DNA of 64,000 nt from Bacillota bacterium (lineage in GTDB: Bacteria; Bacillota; UBA4882; UBA8346). Below are positions 51,520 through 61,856 of the stretch, one piece after another; the stretch's first letter is position 1, and each line of letters starts with the position of its first letter. Position numbers and translations under genes: made by a program. Location: contig JARKQY010000058.1 in the NCBI GenBank assembly GCA_029974635.1, positions 1 to 64,000 of the forward strand, in the 5' to 3' direction. The notes beneath the pieces were generated by a model. It worked only from the letters and a program-made list of their open reading frames with translations, was not told the origin of the DNA and ran no database searches.

Positions 51520-53847
51520 TTAGAATCCGATGGCAATTAACAAGTATTCCGGATTCCCGTGGGATGTATAGGCCGCCTGGTCGGCAACATCGTCATATGG
51601 GAAGCCGTAGGCCAACCCATTGATTCCGTATGTATGCCAGAATTTCGCATAGTAGTTTGCCGGGGCGTTAAGATAGAAATTCGCCGGATTTCCCCAACTG
51701 GATTGTGCCAGGTGTCCGGTATGCCGGTTAAGGGCAGCGGCAATAGCGGGATAACCACCCATTGAACCTGCGCATCCGAAGACTTCTTGCGTGTTGGGCT
51801 TAGCCATGGATAATCCGTGAAGAGCCCAGACCTGATTTACATAATCGGTATAGTAGTTTGCGTAGGCGCCGCCAGATTGGAATACAGGAGTAGATCCGGG
51901 AGCAACAATCCGATACGGATAATGTAGGGTTGCGGTTTGTTGAAACTCAGCCGGCACCGAATTCCTGTAGGTGTTAAATATGGTTTCGCGATTGGTGTTA
52001 AAGAGCCATTGAGAATCACCAAGTTCTATTTCATACCCGTCTTTACAATGGAGTAATATGGCTAAAGGTAGACACCATGAATCCACTCTAGTGGTATTCC
52101 CATTCCAGGTGGTGCTGCTAATCGTATGTTCGATGAAATCCCAATAAGCATTTTGATTTGCAGGATTCGGCGGCGCGCCGAGACTGAAGTATACCCGCCC
52201 CGCTGAGTTGGCGGGCATATCGATATAGTTTTGCTCAGCGATGGTTTTGGTTACACCGTTGAAACTCCAATAAATTTGATCATCCCTATATTGGCCGTTG
52301 GTGCGGTTCAAGAACTTATAGATCATTACATTCCGGGCTGTCGGAATACCGGAGCGATCCCAGAAATTCGATGACGGAGTCGGTGTGGGACCGGAAGGCG
52401 GCGTCGGTGTCGTTGGCGCCGTTGTACCGAATCGCAGCCAGTTGATATTCCAACCGCTTCCTGTTGCCAAGATACGTAGGGTTTGAGCGCCAGCCGTCAA
52501 GTTGACACTGGATGACACAGTAGTCCATGCTTGCCAACCGCCGGTATTAGGAACTGTATAGTTTGCTAAAATTGTGGATCCTCTGCGTAAACTAAAGCTA
52601 CCGGTGGTAACGGAGCTGGCAACCCGGAACTCGGCCCAATAGGTAGAGGTAGAGTTGACTGTAACATTATAATCCAGCCAGTCATTGGCTTCAATCCAGC
52701 CCACATTAAGTCCGCCCTCAGAACAAGCTTCGGTAGCGATACCGGACATGGCGTCATAGCTCTCGGCTTCGATTTGACCCGGTATTACTTTACCGGAGGG
52801 AGGAGCTGTCGGAGTTGCCGTGGGAAGTGGTGAAGTCGGAGTCGGAGTGTCCACTACGGCCGTACCCGAGAACCAGTTGATATTCCAGCCGCCGCCGCTG
52901 GCGAATAAGCGAATGGTATGATTTCCGGGGCTCAAAGTGACATTAGCCGGTACAGTGGCCCAAACCTGCCAGCCACCGGTGTTAGGTATGGCGGTTGACG
53001 CTAAAGTAGTTCCCCCGATTCTGAAATCCACTCTTCCGCCGGTACCCGTACTGGCTACCCGGTAATCAATCCGGTAGGTTCCGGCTACCTGAACATTGAC
53101 ATTGTAATCCAGCCAGTCATTGGCATCGATCCAGCCGACATTCAATCCGCCGCCGGTGTCACTGGTAGCTTCGGTATCAATACCGGACATGGCGTTATAG
53201 TTCTCGGCTTCGATCTTCCCCGGTAATACTTTGCTGGTAACTACCGGAGTCGGGGTTGGAGTTGCCGTTCTTGTGGGTGTAGCTGTCGGCCCGGTACCGA
53301 TTGGCGGTGTCAACAAGCGGGTGGCGAAATCATTGGTGTTATAAGCGATGGTGGTGTTTGCGCCGGATACCTTGAAGATTTTTACCATCAGGCGTTGATT
53401 GGCTAAGGATACGGCTGCGATACCATTATAATTATAAGTAGAGAAATGATTACCGCCGCCGGTGGCGTTTACATCCAGCTGCTGGCCGCCGATTAAAACA
53501 GCCCCGCCGCCGGTGGCGTCGGTTTTATATATTTCCACCCTCACGACAGATGAGCTTCCCGGGCTGTTTGTCCATAGAATGAACTGCCAGTTACCTACCG
53601 TATATGTACCGGATTGAGTGTCCGTATACCAGTAAGCCGCTGTGGTTGTAATTTCTCTGGTTGGCTGCCATCCGGTCAGATCACTGTTGACTGATTGTAA
53701 AATCTGACCTGCAGGTGTAACTCCTGATACGGAAGTATTGTATAAATACCAGGTCGTTGCGGGGTTAGTTGCCGAATCAGCGGCGCCAGCCACCAATAAA
53801 AAGACGACTAACATAATAAACATAATTCTTTTTTTGGTAATAAGCAT
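51520..53847 (-). CDS. Secreted GH64 beta-1,3-glucanase with two CBM6 modules (second GH64)
   Basis: 775 aa; ATG 53847 after GAGGAGG (an in-frame ATG at 53862 overlaps that site). Signal peptide 1-25; an unassigned N-terminal beta module (about 30-185, TTWYLYNTSVSG); two CBM6 modules (about 200-330 and 340-475); then GH64 (about 485-775). The acid pair is E573 (YWDFIEHT) and D589 (RVDSWCLP), 16 residues apart as in known laminaripentaose-producing enzymes. It lacks discoidin domains and has no LacI-type operator upstream, so it is probably regulated separately from the 12-28 kb locus. Confidence 0.88.
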   Translation of the reverse strand: MLITKKRIMFIMLVVFLLVAGAADSATNPATTWYLYNTSVSGVTPAGQILQSVNSDLTGWQPTREITTTAAYWYTDTQSGTYTVGNWQFILWTNSPGSSSVVRVEIYKTDATGGGAVLIGGQQLDVNATGGGNHFSTYNYNGIAAVSLANQRLMVKIFKVSGANTTIAYNTNDFATRLLTPPIGTGPTATPTRTATPTPTPVVTSKVLPGKIEAENYNAMSGIDTEATSDTGGGLNVGWIDANDWLDYNVNVQVAGTYRIDYRVASTGTGGRVDFRIGGTTLASTAIPNTGGWQVWATVPANVTLSPGNHTIRLFASGGGWNINWFSGTAVVDTPTPTSPLPTATPTAPPSGKVIPGQIEAESYDAMSGIATEACSEGGLNVGWIEANDWLDYNVTVNSTSTYWAEFRVASSVTTGSFSLRRGSTILANYTVPNTGGWQAWTTVSSSVNLTAGAQTLRILATGSGWNINWLRFGTTAPTTPTPPSGPTPTPSSNFWDRSGIPTARNVMIYKFLNRTNGQYRDDQIYWSFNGVTKTIAEQNYIDMPANSAGRVYFSLGAPPNPANQNAYWDFIEHTISSTTWNGNTTRVDSWCLPLAILLHCKDGYEIELGDSQWLFNTNRETIFNTYRNSVPAEFQQTATLHYPYRIVAPGSTPVFQSGGAYANYYTDYVNQVWALHGLSMAKPNTQEVFGCAGSMGGYPAIAAALNRHTGHLAQSSWGNPANFYLNAPANYYAKFWHTYGINGLAYGFPYDDVADQAAYTSHGNPEYLLIAIGF

Positions 53848-54156
53848 AACTATCCTCCTCATTTTTCAAAACTTCCTTCAATTCAATATTTAAGAAGTGA
53901 TAACTGTTACTGCCAGATCACCACCTCCTTGATAGGTTTGCATGTTATCGCAAACATTTAATAAAAATTTAACATCACTAAATATAATATACAATAAATC
54001 AAACAAACTGTCTATAAAAGTTTTTCATAAAAAACAAACTTTACTAATAATTTTGAATTATAGCCGCCCTACAATAGTTGCAAGATCTTTTACTGATTTT
54101 GCAATATAGTAATGGAAAATTTTTTGAGGGCATAGGATATTGTGGAGGTGGATTCA

Positions 54157-54579
54157 ATGAGTGAAGAAAAGAACTGTTATCATGATTTGCAAGTGAGACT
54201 GTTGGAATATATCCGGGACGAAACACAAGATTCCATGTATTATCAAAAACTATCCGGTAAAGCCCCCGATGAACAAGATAAAAAATTATTACTGGAGTTT
54301 TCGCGGGATGAGGCAGAGCATGCAGCAAATTTCAAGCGGGTTTATCGCCGGATAACCGGGACTGAGCCGGTGATTGAAACCGTTTCCCCACCGGAGATTT
54401 CATCTTATTATGAGGCAGTCAAGGCGCGGATTATGGCGGAAAGTTCTGATGTAGTGAAATACGGCGAAGAGTTTATCAGTACTCCCGACCGGGAGTTGGC
54501 CGGCCTGTTTTATATTACCGGCGCCATTGAAAACCGGCATGGTATGCAATTAACTACATTGCTATGTAGTGTTGAATAA
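54157..54579 (+). CDS. Ferritin-like / rubrerythrin-type diiron protein
   Basis: 140 aa. Four-helix bundle with two metal-binding helices: LEYIRDETQDSMYYQKL (Glu) and FSRDEAEHAANFKRVY (ExxH), then RELAGLFYITGAIENRHGMQL with a later Glu and His. No C-terminal rubredoxin domain. The ATG at 54157 follows GGAGGTG; an in-frame GTG at 54142 is inside the site region. Such proteins handle peroxide or store iron in anaerobes. Divergent from the GH64 gene. Confidence 0.78.
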   Translation: MSEEKNCYHDLQVRLLEYIRDETQDSMYYQKLSGKAPDEQDKKLLLEFSRDEAEHAANFKRVYRRITGTEPVIETVSPPEISSYYEAVKARIMAESSDVVKYGEEFISTPDRELAGLFYITGAIENRHGMQLTTLLCSVE

Positions 54580-54598
54580 AGCAGCTCCCGGATTAAAG

Positions 54599-54623
54599 AC
54601 CCTATCCATCGCGATAGGGTTTT
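54599..54623 (+). terminator. Terminator after the ferritin-like gene
   Basis: ACCCTATC / GATAGGGT (54599-54606, 54613-54620), loop CATCGC, then TTTG. It also lies downstream of the convergent chemotaxis gene. Confidence 0.6.
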
Positions 54624-54631
54624 GTCACATT

Positions 54632-55771
54632 TTACCCTATTTTATAATGGCTGGCAATTACCAAAAGTTTTCTGGTGGTTTCATGTAGTAATTTGTCGTA
54701 ATTGGTAATTTCCTGAATCGCGGTGGTGTTGAGTTCGGTAATTTGCGACAATTGGTTAATACAGGTTTGGACCATGCGGGATGCACCTGCTTGTTCATTG
54801 ATAGCAGCGATCACTTGATGAATCAATTCAGCGTTTTGTTTCGAATGATTGATAACAGAATCCAAGATGGCTGTAACTTTTTGAATCAAAGAAGCTCCGC
54901 AATCAACCAGAGATACTCTTTCGGAGATGAGGCTTTCAATTTCCTTTGAAGATTGGGCGCATCTTCCAGCTAGATTCCGGACTTCAGATGCTACCACCGC
55001 AAACCCTCGTCCTTGATCCCCGGCCCGGGCGGCTTCTACAGCGGCATTCAAGGCCAGCAGATTGGTTTGAAACGCAATTTCATTTACCACTTTGATGATA
55101 TCCATAATCTGTTTGCTGCTGGAGGTGATTTGATACATTATCCGGGTGGTTTCTGTGAAGACCTCATCACTGGCTTTAATCATTTGACAGGTAGTATGGG
55201 CTAAATGATTGGACTGGCCGGTATTGGCGGACATTTGTTGAATGGTGGAATTCGTTTGGGTAAGGATATTTTTTAACTGATAAAGGGTTGTTTCCTGTTC
55301 CCGGGTATTTTGAATCAGGTTGGCACTTCCGGAGGAGATATGGGCGGAGATCGCTTGAATCTGAGCGGCCGACTGGTATATGGCTTGAATCACTCTTTTT
55401 TGTTGAGTTTGTATTTGATTGAAACTATCGGCTATTTCTTGGAACTCATCTTTGGATTTTACGAAAGCTTCAGATAATAGGTTCCCGGAGGCCGTATTTT
55501 TGGACGAATGTAACAAAGTGAAAACCGGTTTTAAAATGATATTGATCGCCAGGATACCTAAAATGATTCCTATAAGACCTGCGCTTAACAATAAAACAGC
55601 CACGGTTACGTTTAGGCTGCGGATTTTATCCCCTATTATACCGTTTTGAACTTCATTGAAGCTTTGCGGCAATATCTGTAATAGAGTATTGTTTAGCATC
55701 CAAAAAATCGCACCGCTGATCAATAAAAAAAGCATTATGAATAATAAAATCAATTTTTGCCGCAGTTTCAT
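54632..55771 (-). CDS. Methyl-accepting-chemotaxis-type transducer
   Basis: 379 aa. Two membrane helices (about 7-27 and 55-80) enclose only a ~25-residue outer loop, so it has no real extracellular sensor. A HAMP-like segment (about 80-130) leads into a signalling domain with the CheA/CheW tip [41 protein letters not shown]. The ATG at 55771 is chosen because GGTGATC lies 9 nt upstream. The short outer loop suggests it senses membrane state or works with another receptor. No che genes are nearby. Confidence 0.88.
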   Translation of the reverse strand: MKLRQKLILLFIMLFLLISGAIFWMLNNTLLQILPQSFNEVQNGIIGDKIRSLNVTVAVLLLSAGLIGIILGILAINIILKPVFTLLHSSKNTASGNLLSEAFVKSKDEFQEIADSFNQIQTQQKRVIQAIYQSAAQIQAISAHISSGSANLIQNTREQETTLYQLKNILTQTNSTIQQMSANTGQSNHLAHTTCQMIKASDEVFTETTRIMYQITSSSKQIMDIIKVVNEIAFQTNLLALNAAVEAARAGDQGRGFAVVASEVRNLAGRCAQSSKEIESLISERVSLVDCGASLIQKVTAILDSVINHSKQNAELIHQVIAAINEQAGASRMVQTCINQLSQITELNTTAIQEITNYDKLLHETTRKLLVIASHYKIG

Positions 55772-56003
55772 TTTCAAGAGGATCACCACTTTTGTTTTCG
55801 GATATTTTCAGAAAATCATTAGTGTTTTTGCAGGAATTAATTTCAAACTTGAATTCGGCAAGTAACTTTTCAAACCAATTAAATTGTACTTTAACGTTCT
55901 TAAAAAGGACGTTACGAATCGGGGTTTAAAAGGATTTGTATTTTAAATGGCGAATCATTTTTTTAGAGATTTTATCCGGAAACCTCTGGGAAGGAATGAG
56001 AAT

Positions 56004-57173
56004 ATGGGAAATGATGCAGCGAAGATTAGGAGCCTTTTTAAGCAAACGTATGGCGATGTTGAAGGGATCGTAATTGGAAGAGCTCCGGGACGGGTCAATC
56101 TGATTGGGGAACACACAGATTATAACGATGGCTTTGTTTTTCCAATGGCCATTGATTTTCAGATGATGATGGCCGCCCGGCCGCGTTTTGATGACTTGGT
56201 CCGGATTTATTCGGCGGATTATAACCATCAAATCGAGTTTTCTTTGGATAAACCAATCCAATTCGACTCCGGTAATCCATGGAGTAATTATCCCCGGGGC
56301 GTGTTTTCAGTACTTCAAAACGCCGGAATCGCGCTTCGCGGTGCGGATATGGCTTTCACGGGAAATGTTCCCCAAGGCGCGGGTTTAAGCTCATCAGCGG
56401 CTTTGGAAGTGGTTACAGCCATTGTGCTACAGAAGCTGAATGGTTTTGTCAAAACCGCGCCAGAATTGGCTCTGCTATGCCAGCAGGCGGAGAATAAATT
56501 TGTCGGGATGAACTGCGGTATTATGGATCAGTTTATTTCAATGATGGGTTGCCAAAACCATGCGCTTTTTTTGGATTGCCGCTCGTTACAATACCAACAG
56601 ATACCACTAGAATTGGGTGATAATCGTATTATTATTTGCCAAAGCGGTGTTAAACATAATCTGGTGGAATCGGAATACAATAAAAGACGCCAGGAATGTG
56701 AACAAGGAGTTGCTATCCTCTCAAAACATCATCCGGAAATCAAAGCTTTACGAGATGCTACCCTTACCCAACTGGATGCCTTCAAACAGGAAATGGACGA
56801 GGTGGTTTACAAGAGATGCCGGCATGTGATTTCCGAAAACAACCGGGTGTTGGAAAGTATTAAAGTATTACAACAAGGCGATCTGGACTCCTTCGGAAAC
56901 CTAATGAACGCTTCGCATGATTCTCTCCGGAATTTATACGAGGTGAGTTGTCCGGAGATTGACTTACTGGTGGATTTGGCGCGGAAGGTTCCAGGTGTTA
57001 TCGGATCGCGCATTACCGGGGGAGGATTTGGCGGTTGTACGGTTAATTTGGTTAATTCCAGCGCCGTAACTGAATTTTCCAAAGAAGTTACGGATATTTA
57101 TCGTCAGACAACCGGAATTGAAGCGAAAATGTATATAAGCACGGCAGCAGCCGGGGCAAATATAGTAGAATGA
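56004..57173 (+). CDS. galK: Galactokinase
   Basis: 389 aa, the normal length. Phosphorylates galactose to galactose-1-phosphate with ATP (Leloir pathway). Motifs: GRVNLIGEHTDYNDG (galactokinase signature), GAGLSSSAALEV (ATP loop), MNCGIMDQFIS (catalytic Asp) and GSRITGGGFGGCTVN. ATG 56004 has GGAAGGA 8 nt upstream and gives the family start; an upstream in-frame ATG (55947) is not used. It is followed after 10 bp by galE; no galT is seen in the window. Confidence 0.96.
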   Translation: MGNDAAKIRSLFKQTYGDVEGIVIGRAPGRVNLIGEHTDYNDGFVFPMAIDFQMMMAARPRFDDLVRIYSADYNHQIEFSLDKPIQFDSGNPWSNYPRGVFSVLQNAGIALRGADMAFTGNVPQGAGLSSSAALEVVTAIVLQKLNGFVKTAPELALLCQQAENKFVGMNCGIMDQFISMMGCQNHALFLDCRSLQYQQIPLELGDNRIIICQSGVKHNLVESEYNKRRQECEQGVAILSKHHPEIKALRDATLTQLDAFKQEMDEVVYKRCRHVISENNRVLESIKVLQQGDLDSFGNLMNASHDSLRNLYEVSCPEIDLLVDLARKVPGVIGSRITGGGFGGCTVNLVNSSAVTEFSKEVTDIYRQTTGIEAKMYISTAAAGANIVE

Positions 57174-57183
57174 GGTGTTTGGC

Positions 57184-58170
57184 ATGAAAGTATTGGTTGC
57201 CGGAGGGGCGGGGTATATCGGGAGCCAGGTTAATCTTGATTTGAATCGCCGGGGCCATCAAACAGTGGTGCTTGACAATTTAATCAAAGGGCACAAGGCG
57301 GCGGTAAAGGCTGGTAAATTCATTGAAGGCGATATTGGTAATCGCGAATTCGTTACTGAACTAATAAAGCGGGAGCAAATTGAGGCGGTTATTCATTTTG
57401 CCGCTTACAGTCTGGTGGGAGAGTCGGTGAACAAACCCGACAAATATTTTCAAAATAACATCAGCGGTGGTCAAGCGCTTTTAGACGCCATGATGGCATG
57501 TAATGTAAACAAAATCGTTTTTTCATCCACTGCCGCGGTTTATGGTGAACCGGAACGAATTCCCATAACTGAAGACCACCCGAAAAATCCCACTAATCCC
57601 TATGGCTTTTCCAAGCTTACTTTTGAAGGAATTATGAAGGCCTATGATGAGGCATACGGACTAAAGTTTATCGCTTTACGTTATTTCAATGCCGCCGGCG
57701 CCGATCCGGATGAAGATATCGGGGAGGATCACCAGCCCGAGTCACATTTAATTCCGATAGTATTACAAGCAGCTCTCGGAAAAAGAGACCATATTGAGCT
57801 TTACGGCACAGATTATCCTACTTCCGATGGTACCTGTATACGGGATTATATTCATGTTGCCGATCTTTCCCGGGCGCATCTATTGGCTTTGGATGCGTTG
57901 GCCCAGGGAAAGGGGTCTGGTGTTTATAACCTGGGTAACGGTCAGGGATATTCCAACCGGCAGGTTATTGAAACCGCCGCTCAAGTAACCGGGCAAAAAA
58001 TATCCGTCAAAGAAGGGCCGCGCCGCGCCGGGGATCCGGCGGTTCTGGTCGCTTCTTCCGAGAGCATTCAGAAGGAATTGGGATGGAATCCCCGGCGTCC
58101 CAAACTGGAGACCATCATTGCCGATGCTTGGCGCTGGCACAAAAATTATCCCAATGGTTACGTAGAATAG
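57184..58170 (+). CDS. galE: UDP-glucose 4-epimerase
   Basis: 328 aa SDR enzyme interconverting UDP-glucose and UDP-galactose with bound NAD. GGAGYIGSQ at the N-terminus (NAD loop), FSSTAAVYG (Ser/Thr), and Y140-GFS-K144 (catalytic YxxxK). EDHQPESHLIPIVLQAALG and DYIHVADL are typical of GalE. ATG 57184 (GAGGTG upstream) is preferred to the in-frame codon at 57175. Operon with galK. Confidence 0.96.
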   Translation: MKVLVAGGAGYIGSQVNLDLNRRGHQTVVLDNLIKGHKAAVKAGKFIEGDIGNREFVTELIKREQIEAVIHFAAYSLVGESVNKPDKYFQNNISGGQALLDAMMACNVNKIVFSSTAAVYGEPERIPITEDHPKNPTNPYGFSKLTFEGIMKAYDEAYGLKFIALRYFNAAGADPDEDIGEDHQPESHLIPIVLQAALGKRDHIELYGTDYPTSDGTCIRDYIHVADLSRAHLLALDALAQGKGSGVYNLGNGQGYSNRQVIETAAQVTGQKISVKEGPRRAGDPAVLVASSESIQKELGWNPRRPKLETIIADAWRWHKNYPNGYVE

Positions 58171-58331
58171 TCGGAATAAAGGTTTTGAAATGGGAAGATA
58201 AAATGAGTCCGAAATAATCATTGCGTGAAAATAAGATCTAAAAAAATTCCTTAATAACTTGGCTTTAGGCGGCGGAACGATTATACTAATAGAAGAAATA
58301 TTTTTATCATTAAAACAAAGGAGGACTACCG

Positions 58332-58547
58332 GTGAGCGTATTAGAGGAAACTAAAATTGTACAGGCGATTAACCGGCTTGAAAACACCTGTTCGTTATTA
58401 AGTGAAGTCAGTAGGAACGATGCCAGGTATTCCAAAAGGTTTACGGAGATCACGGAGGAACTTAAAAAATTCCAGGATGAATTGTCCGAGATCCGGCAGA
58501 ATTTAAATATTGAGAATCTTGGTAAAAAAACGCAAAAGCAGGGATAG
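58332..58547 (+). CDS. Small coiled-coil protein (71 aa)
   Basis: GTG start after AAAGGAGG. Fully helical, with heptad-like hydrophobics (IVQAINRLENTCSLLSEV, FTEITEELKKFQDELSEIRQNL) and a Lys-rich tail. No known family. It is monocistronic, with a promoter-like TATACTAATAG upstream at about 58283 and a terminator downstream. A dimeric coiled coil of unknown role. Confidence 0.65.
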   Translation: MSVLEETKIVQAINRLENTCSLLSEVSRNDARYSKRFTEITEELKKFQDELSEIRQNLNIENLGKKTQKQG

Positions 58548-58576
58548 GGTTTATCTTTTCACCTTCTTAAAATGGA

Positions 58577-58610
58577 TAAAGGGCCTAACTTTTTAGTAGG
58601 CCCTTATTAC
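58577..58610. terminator. Hairpin terminator
   Basis: TAAAGGGCCTAACT pairs with AGTAGGCCCTTA (58577-58590, 58595-58607) around TTTT; followed by TTAC. It lies between convergent genes. Confidence 0.6.
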
Positions 58611-58659
58611 TGGTTTTCTCACACTTCCTGATGGCAGCGCTCTTTTGAAAGGATTTTAG

Positions 58660-61536
58660 TTATTCGGGTTTGGAGTTCAAATTCCCTTTAAAGTTAGGTG
58701 CAAATCGTTGTTTAATTCGTTCCAGATTGGTTTTCACCTTTTTATTATAAGCGGGATATTGTTCCGGGGTATAAATCCTTAAGGCTTCCTGGTAAGCTAA
58801 AGTTGCATTATCCAAATTACGATCCTTGTCTTCAATTTCAGCCATTAAACTATAGGCGGCACCCAGGTTGTTCTGAGTCATGGCAAAATCAGCGGGATGC
58901 TCTTTGGCGTTTAAAAAGTTTAGCGCCTCATGAAAAGCGGCAATGGCATTTTTAATTTTTTCAGCCCGTGCTTTGCGGAATTCATCGAGAGTGTCGAAAC
59001 GGAAACTGTCAAGCGCTTCGGCTTGGGCCTTGTAAACAACTCCAATATGATTCAGGGAGATAGCATAGTCCAGCGGATAATTTTCCTTGGTATAGACCTT
59101 CAAAGTTTCTTCGTAAGCGTAAAAGGCCTTTTTAACATTATCTTCGGTTTCTTGAATCTCCGCTAAACTTAAATATGCACTGCCCAGTGCATCCTGTAAT
59201 TTAGCATATTCCAAAGGATGCTCCCAGATTGAATATACCTTCAGACTTTCTTCAAAGGTACGGATTGCTTTCGTAAGAAAATGATCCCGGTCCCGGACCT
59301 CGGACATGTCAATATAAGATTGTGCCAGCTTAAGCTGAGTTGCGGCAAAGTCTTTCGGATATTCATCCAGCGTTAACAATTTAAGGCCCTCTTGATACTG
59401 TTTAATGGATCGATTAAGATTCATTTCCTTATTGCGATATTTGGCCAATGCTTTACTGGCATCGGCGATGTAGACCAAGGTTCGGGCATATTCAAGAGGT
59501 GATTCATTTTGATAAAGCCGTGAAGCGGTCTCATGGTGTTCGATTGCTTTCGCCAAATTATCCTCGGTGTTTTGCAACTCGGACAGGGCTTGACGGCTTA
59601 ACCCCAAGTTATTTAAAATATCGGCATAATCCTTCGGATATTCTTGCAAGGTATATACTTTTAAAGCTTCATCAAAAGCATGAACCGCGCTGAGTAAACT
59701 ATTTTCAGTATCGGCTATCTTTGAATACTTGAGATATACATCGCCTAAATTACGTTGGATGGCGGCGTATTCAAAAGGATGCTCCAACAGGTTGTATACT
59801 GAAAGTGTATCCACATAAGAATTAATTGCTTTGGGCAGGTATAATACGGCATCGTTGAGATCGGCCAGAGCCTGGTAAGCACTTCCCAGCATATTTTGAG
59901 TGGCGGTATATTCCATAGCGGAAGATGGCGTATAATGGGCAAAAGCTGCTTCCAAACAGGAAACCGCTTTTATTAAATTATCTTCCCGGTTACGGACTTC
60001 CGCCAAAGTATAATAAAGGATACCGATATTCAACTGGGTGGTGGCGAAAATATCGGGGTGTTTTTCGGCCGTATAGACCCTTAAACTTTCATCGTAAGCA
60101 ACAATGGATTTGACCAGGTTGTCCTCTTTATTTCGAATATCGGACAACATGCTGTAAGCTTCCCCCAAGTTATGCTGAGTTAAGGCATAATTCAGAGGAT
60201 ATTTATTCGGGGATGAAAAAACCTTTAATGCTTCATTACTGGCTCTGATCGCCTCAATTAAATATTCCTCCGGTTTTCTCCAATCCACTGGCTTCAGTTT
60301 AGCCGGTTCTGCCTGAGCAGGAGATACTATGGTCTGTTCCATAGTTGCCTGGTCGGGCTCTATTTGTTCCCCCTGAGGCTGCGACGGGATTTCTGGCTGC
60401 TCCGGGGTTACAGGCTGCGCTTGGTTCTCACCTTCCGCAGGAATCTCAGGTGTATTGGCAACGGGAGGAGGCTCCGGTACAGTCTGGTTTTCCGTAAGGG
60501 GTTGTTCCTGAAATGCTAATTTAGCCAGTTCAAGAAAGATTCCGGCGATACTATTTTGAGTGTTGGCATAGTCGATTGGATTATTATCCAGGGTATATAC
60601 TTTTAAGGCTTCTCTATAAGCTTGAACGGCTTTTTTATTATTTTCTTCGGATTCATTAATTTCTGCCAGCGAATTATATGCCAACGCCAAATTTATTTGA
60701 TTCGTCACAAAAAATGAAGGATACTGTTCGTGAGTGATGAATTTCGTGGTTTCCTCACAACTCTTGATACATTTATTCAGGTTCTCCTCCCGGTCCCGAA
60801 AACTGGATAACTCCTTGTAAAATCCGCCGAGGTGATACATACACATTGCATAATCCATAGGATGGTCATCAACAGTATTGACTTGCAAGGAACTTTCCAA
60901 ATTTTGAATGGCTTTTAATAGATTGTATTCTTTGTCTTTTTCACGGACTTGGGCTAGATTACCATAGGATACGCCTAGATTATACTGAATGGTGGCATAC
61001 ATCAGGGGATATTTCTTTTGGGTAAAGTATTTCAGAGCTTCTTCGCAAGAGCGGATAGCTTTTACCAAATTAACTTCTTTATCTTTTATATCAGCCATTG
61101 TTCCATATGCAGCGCCAAGATCATTTTGAATCCGGGCATATTCCACTGGAAATCTCTTGTCGGAATAAACACTTAAAGCTTCCTCATATGAAAGTATTGA
61201 CCGTAATAAGTTTTCTTCCGGGTCTTTGATGGTTGCAAGGTTTTTGTAACACATTCCGGTGCCGTGCTTAATCCGGGCATACATTTTTGGATCCCGGACC
61301 CTGGAGACATAAGGCAATAGATCATCGTAAATTGCCAGCGCTTCATCAATCATGCCGCTTTCCATCAATCGTTCCGCATTATCAAGACAGGCAAGACGTT
61401 GCGCCCGGAGAATCTTCCGTTTGCGGAATTCGGATATGACAAATAATGTAATTCCGATGACTACAACAATAATACCGCTGACAATTCCCAAAAACCAAGG
61501 ATTTTTAAAATTGATAAGTGATAAAAGGTGTTTCAT
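58660..61536 (-). CDS. Membrane-anchored giant TPR-repeat protein
   Basis: 958 aa. One membrane helix near the N-terminus (about 14-34); the remainder is a long array of ~50-residue TPR-like units, each built as YA-TQ-NLG-AY--LAEI-DKE-NL-KAI--YEEALKVYT---YP. I count at least 14 units. A Pro/Glu/Gln-rich spacer (about 355-415) splits the array into two halves. Such tails bind other proteins; orientation relative to the membrane cannot be told. The helix is preceded by KNPW and followed by a basic EFRKRKILRAQR, favouring a cytoplasmic TPR array. No enzymatic motif. Downstream neighbours give no hint. Confidence 0.82.
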   Translation of the reverse strand: MKHLLSLINFKNPWFLGIVSGIIVVVIGITLFVISEFRKRKILRAQRLACLDNAERLMESGMIDEALAIYDDLLPYVSRVRDPKMYARIKHGTGMCYKNLATIKDPEENLLRSILSYEEALSVYSDKRFPVEYARIQNDLGAAYGTMADIKDKEVNLVKAIRSCEEALKYFTQKKYPLMYATIQYNLGVSYGNLAQVREKDKEYNLLKAIQNLESSLQVNTVDDHPMDYAMCMYHLGGFYKELSSFRDREENLNKCIKSCEETTKFITHEQYPSFFVTNQINLALAYNSLAEINESEENNKKAVQAYREALKVYTLDNNPIDYANTQNSIAGIFLELAKLAFQEQPLTENQTVPEPPPVANTPEIPAEGENQAQPVTPEQPEIPSQPQGEQIEPDQATMEQTIVSPAQAEPAKLKPVDWRKPEEYLIEAIRASNEALKVFSSPNKYPLNYALTQHNLGEAYSMLSDIRNKEDNLVKSIVAYDESLRVYTAEKHPDIFATTQLNIGILYYTLAEVRNREDNLIKAVSCLEAAFAHYTPSSAMEYTATQNMLGSAYQALADLNDAVLYLPKAINSYVDTLSVYNLLEHPFEYAAIQRNLGDVYLKYSKIADTENSLLSAVHAFDEALKVYTLQEYPKDYADILNNLGLSRQALSELQNTEDNLAKAIEHHETASRLYQNESPLEYARTLVYIADASKALAKYRNKEMNLNRSIKQYQEGLKLLTLDEYPKDFAATQLKLAQSYIDMSEVRDRDHFLTKAIRTFEESLKVYSIWEHPLEYAKLQDALGSAYLSLAEIQETEDNVKKAFYAYEETLKVYTKENYPLDYAISLNHIGVVYKAQAEALDSFRFDTLDEFRKARAEKIKNAIAAFHEALNFLNAKEHPADFAMTQNNLGAAYSLMAEIEDKDRNLDNATLAYQEALRIYTPEQYPAYNKKVKTNLERIKQRFAPNFKGNLNSKPE

Positions 61537-61692
61537 GGACAGGCTTCACCAACCTTTTATGATGGTTGCAATACTAATAGCATGGCAAGATACATCCACT
61601 ATAAGTATACAACAATTTGTAAAATAAAAAAACATTTTACTGGATATTTTTATGATTTTATTGAAGAAATTGGGTTGTTGCACGGGATATGT

Positions 61693-61719
61693 AAAGCCCG
61701 CATAAGCGGGCTTTTTTTA
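61693..61719 (+). terminator. Intrinsic terminator
   Basis: AAAGCCCGC-ATAA-GCGGGCTTT (61693-61714) with a TTTT tail on the plus strand. No plus-strand gene precedes it; the A-run on the left allows use by leftward transcripts of the hydrolase gene. Confidence 0.65.
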
Positions 61720-61856
61720 AAGCGGTGTGAAAACTTAATTTTGGCCTATACACACCGATTTTTAAAGTTCTAGCGATTGTTCTCAACTACAGGATTCAAA
61801 CTCACGACTAATGGTTAACTCTGTTGTAATTGAGTGATATACAAGAGCGATGCACG

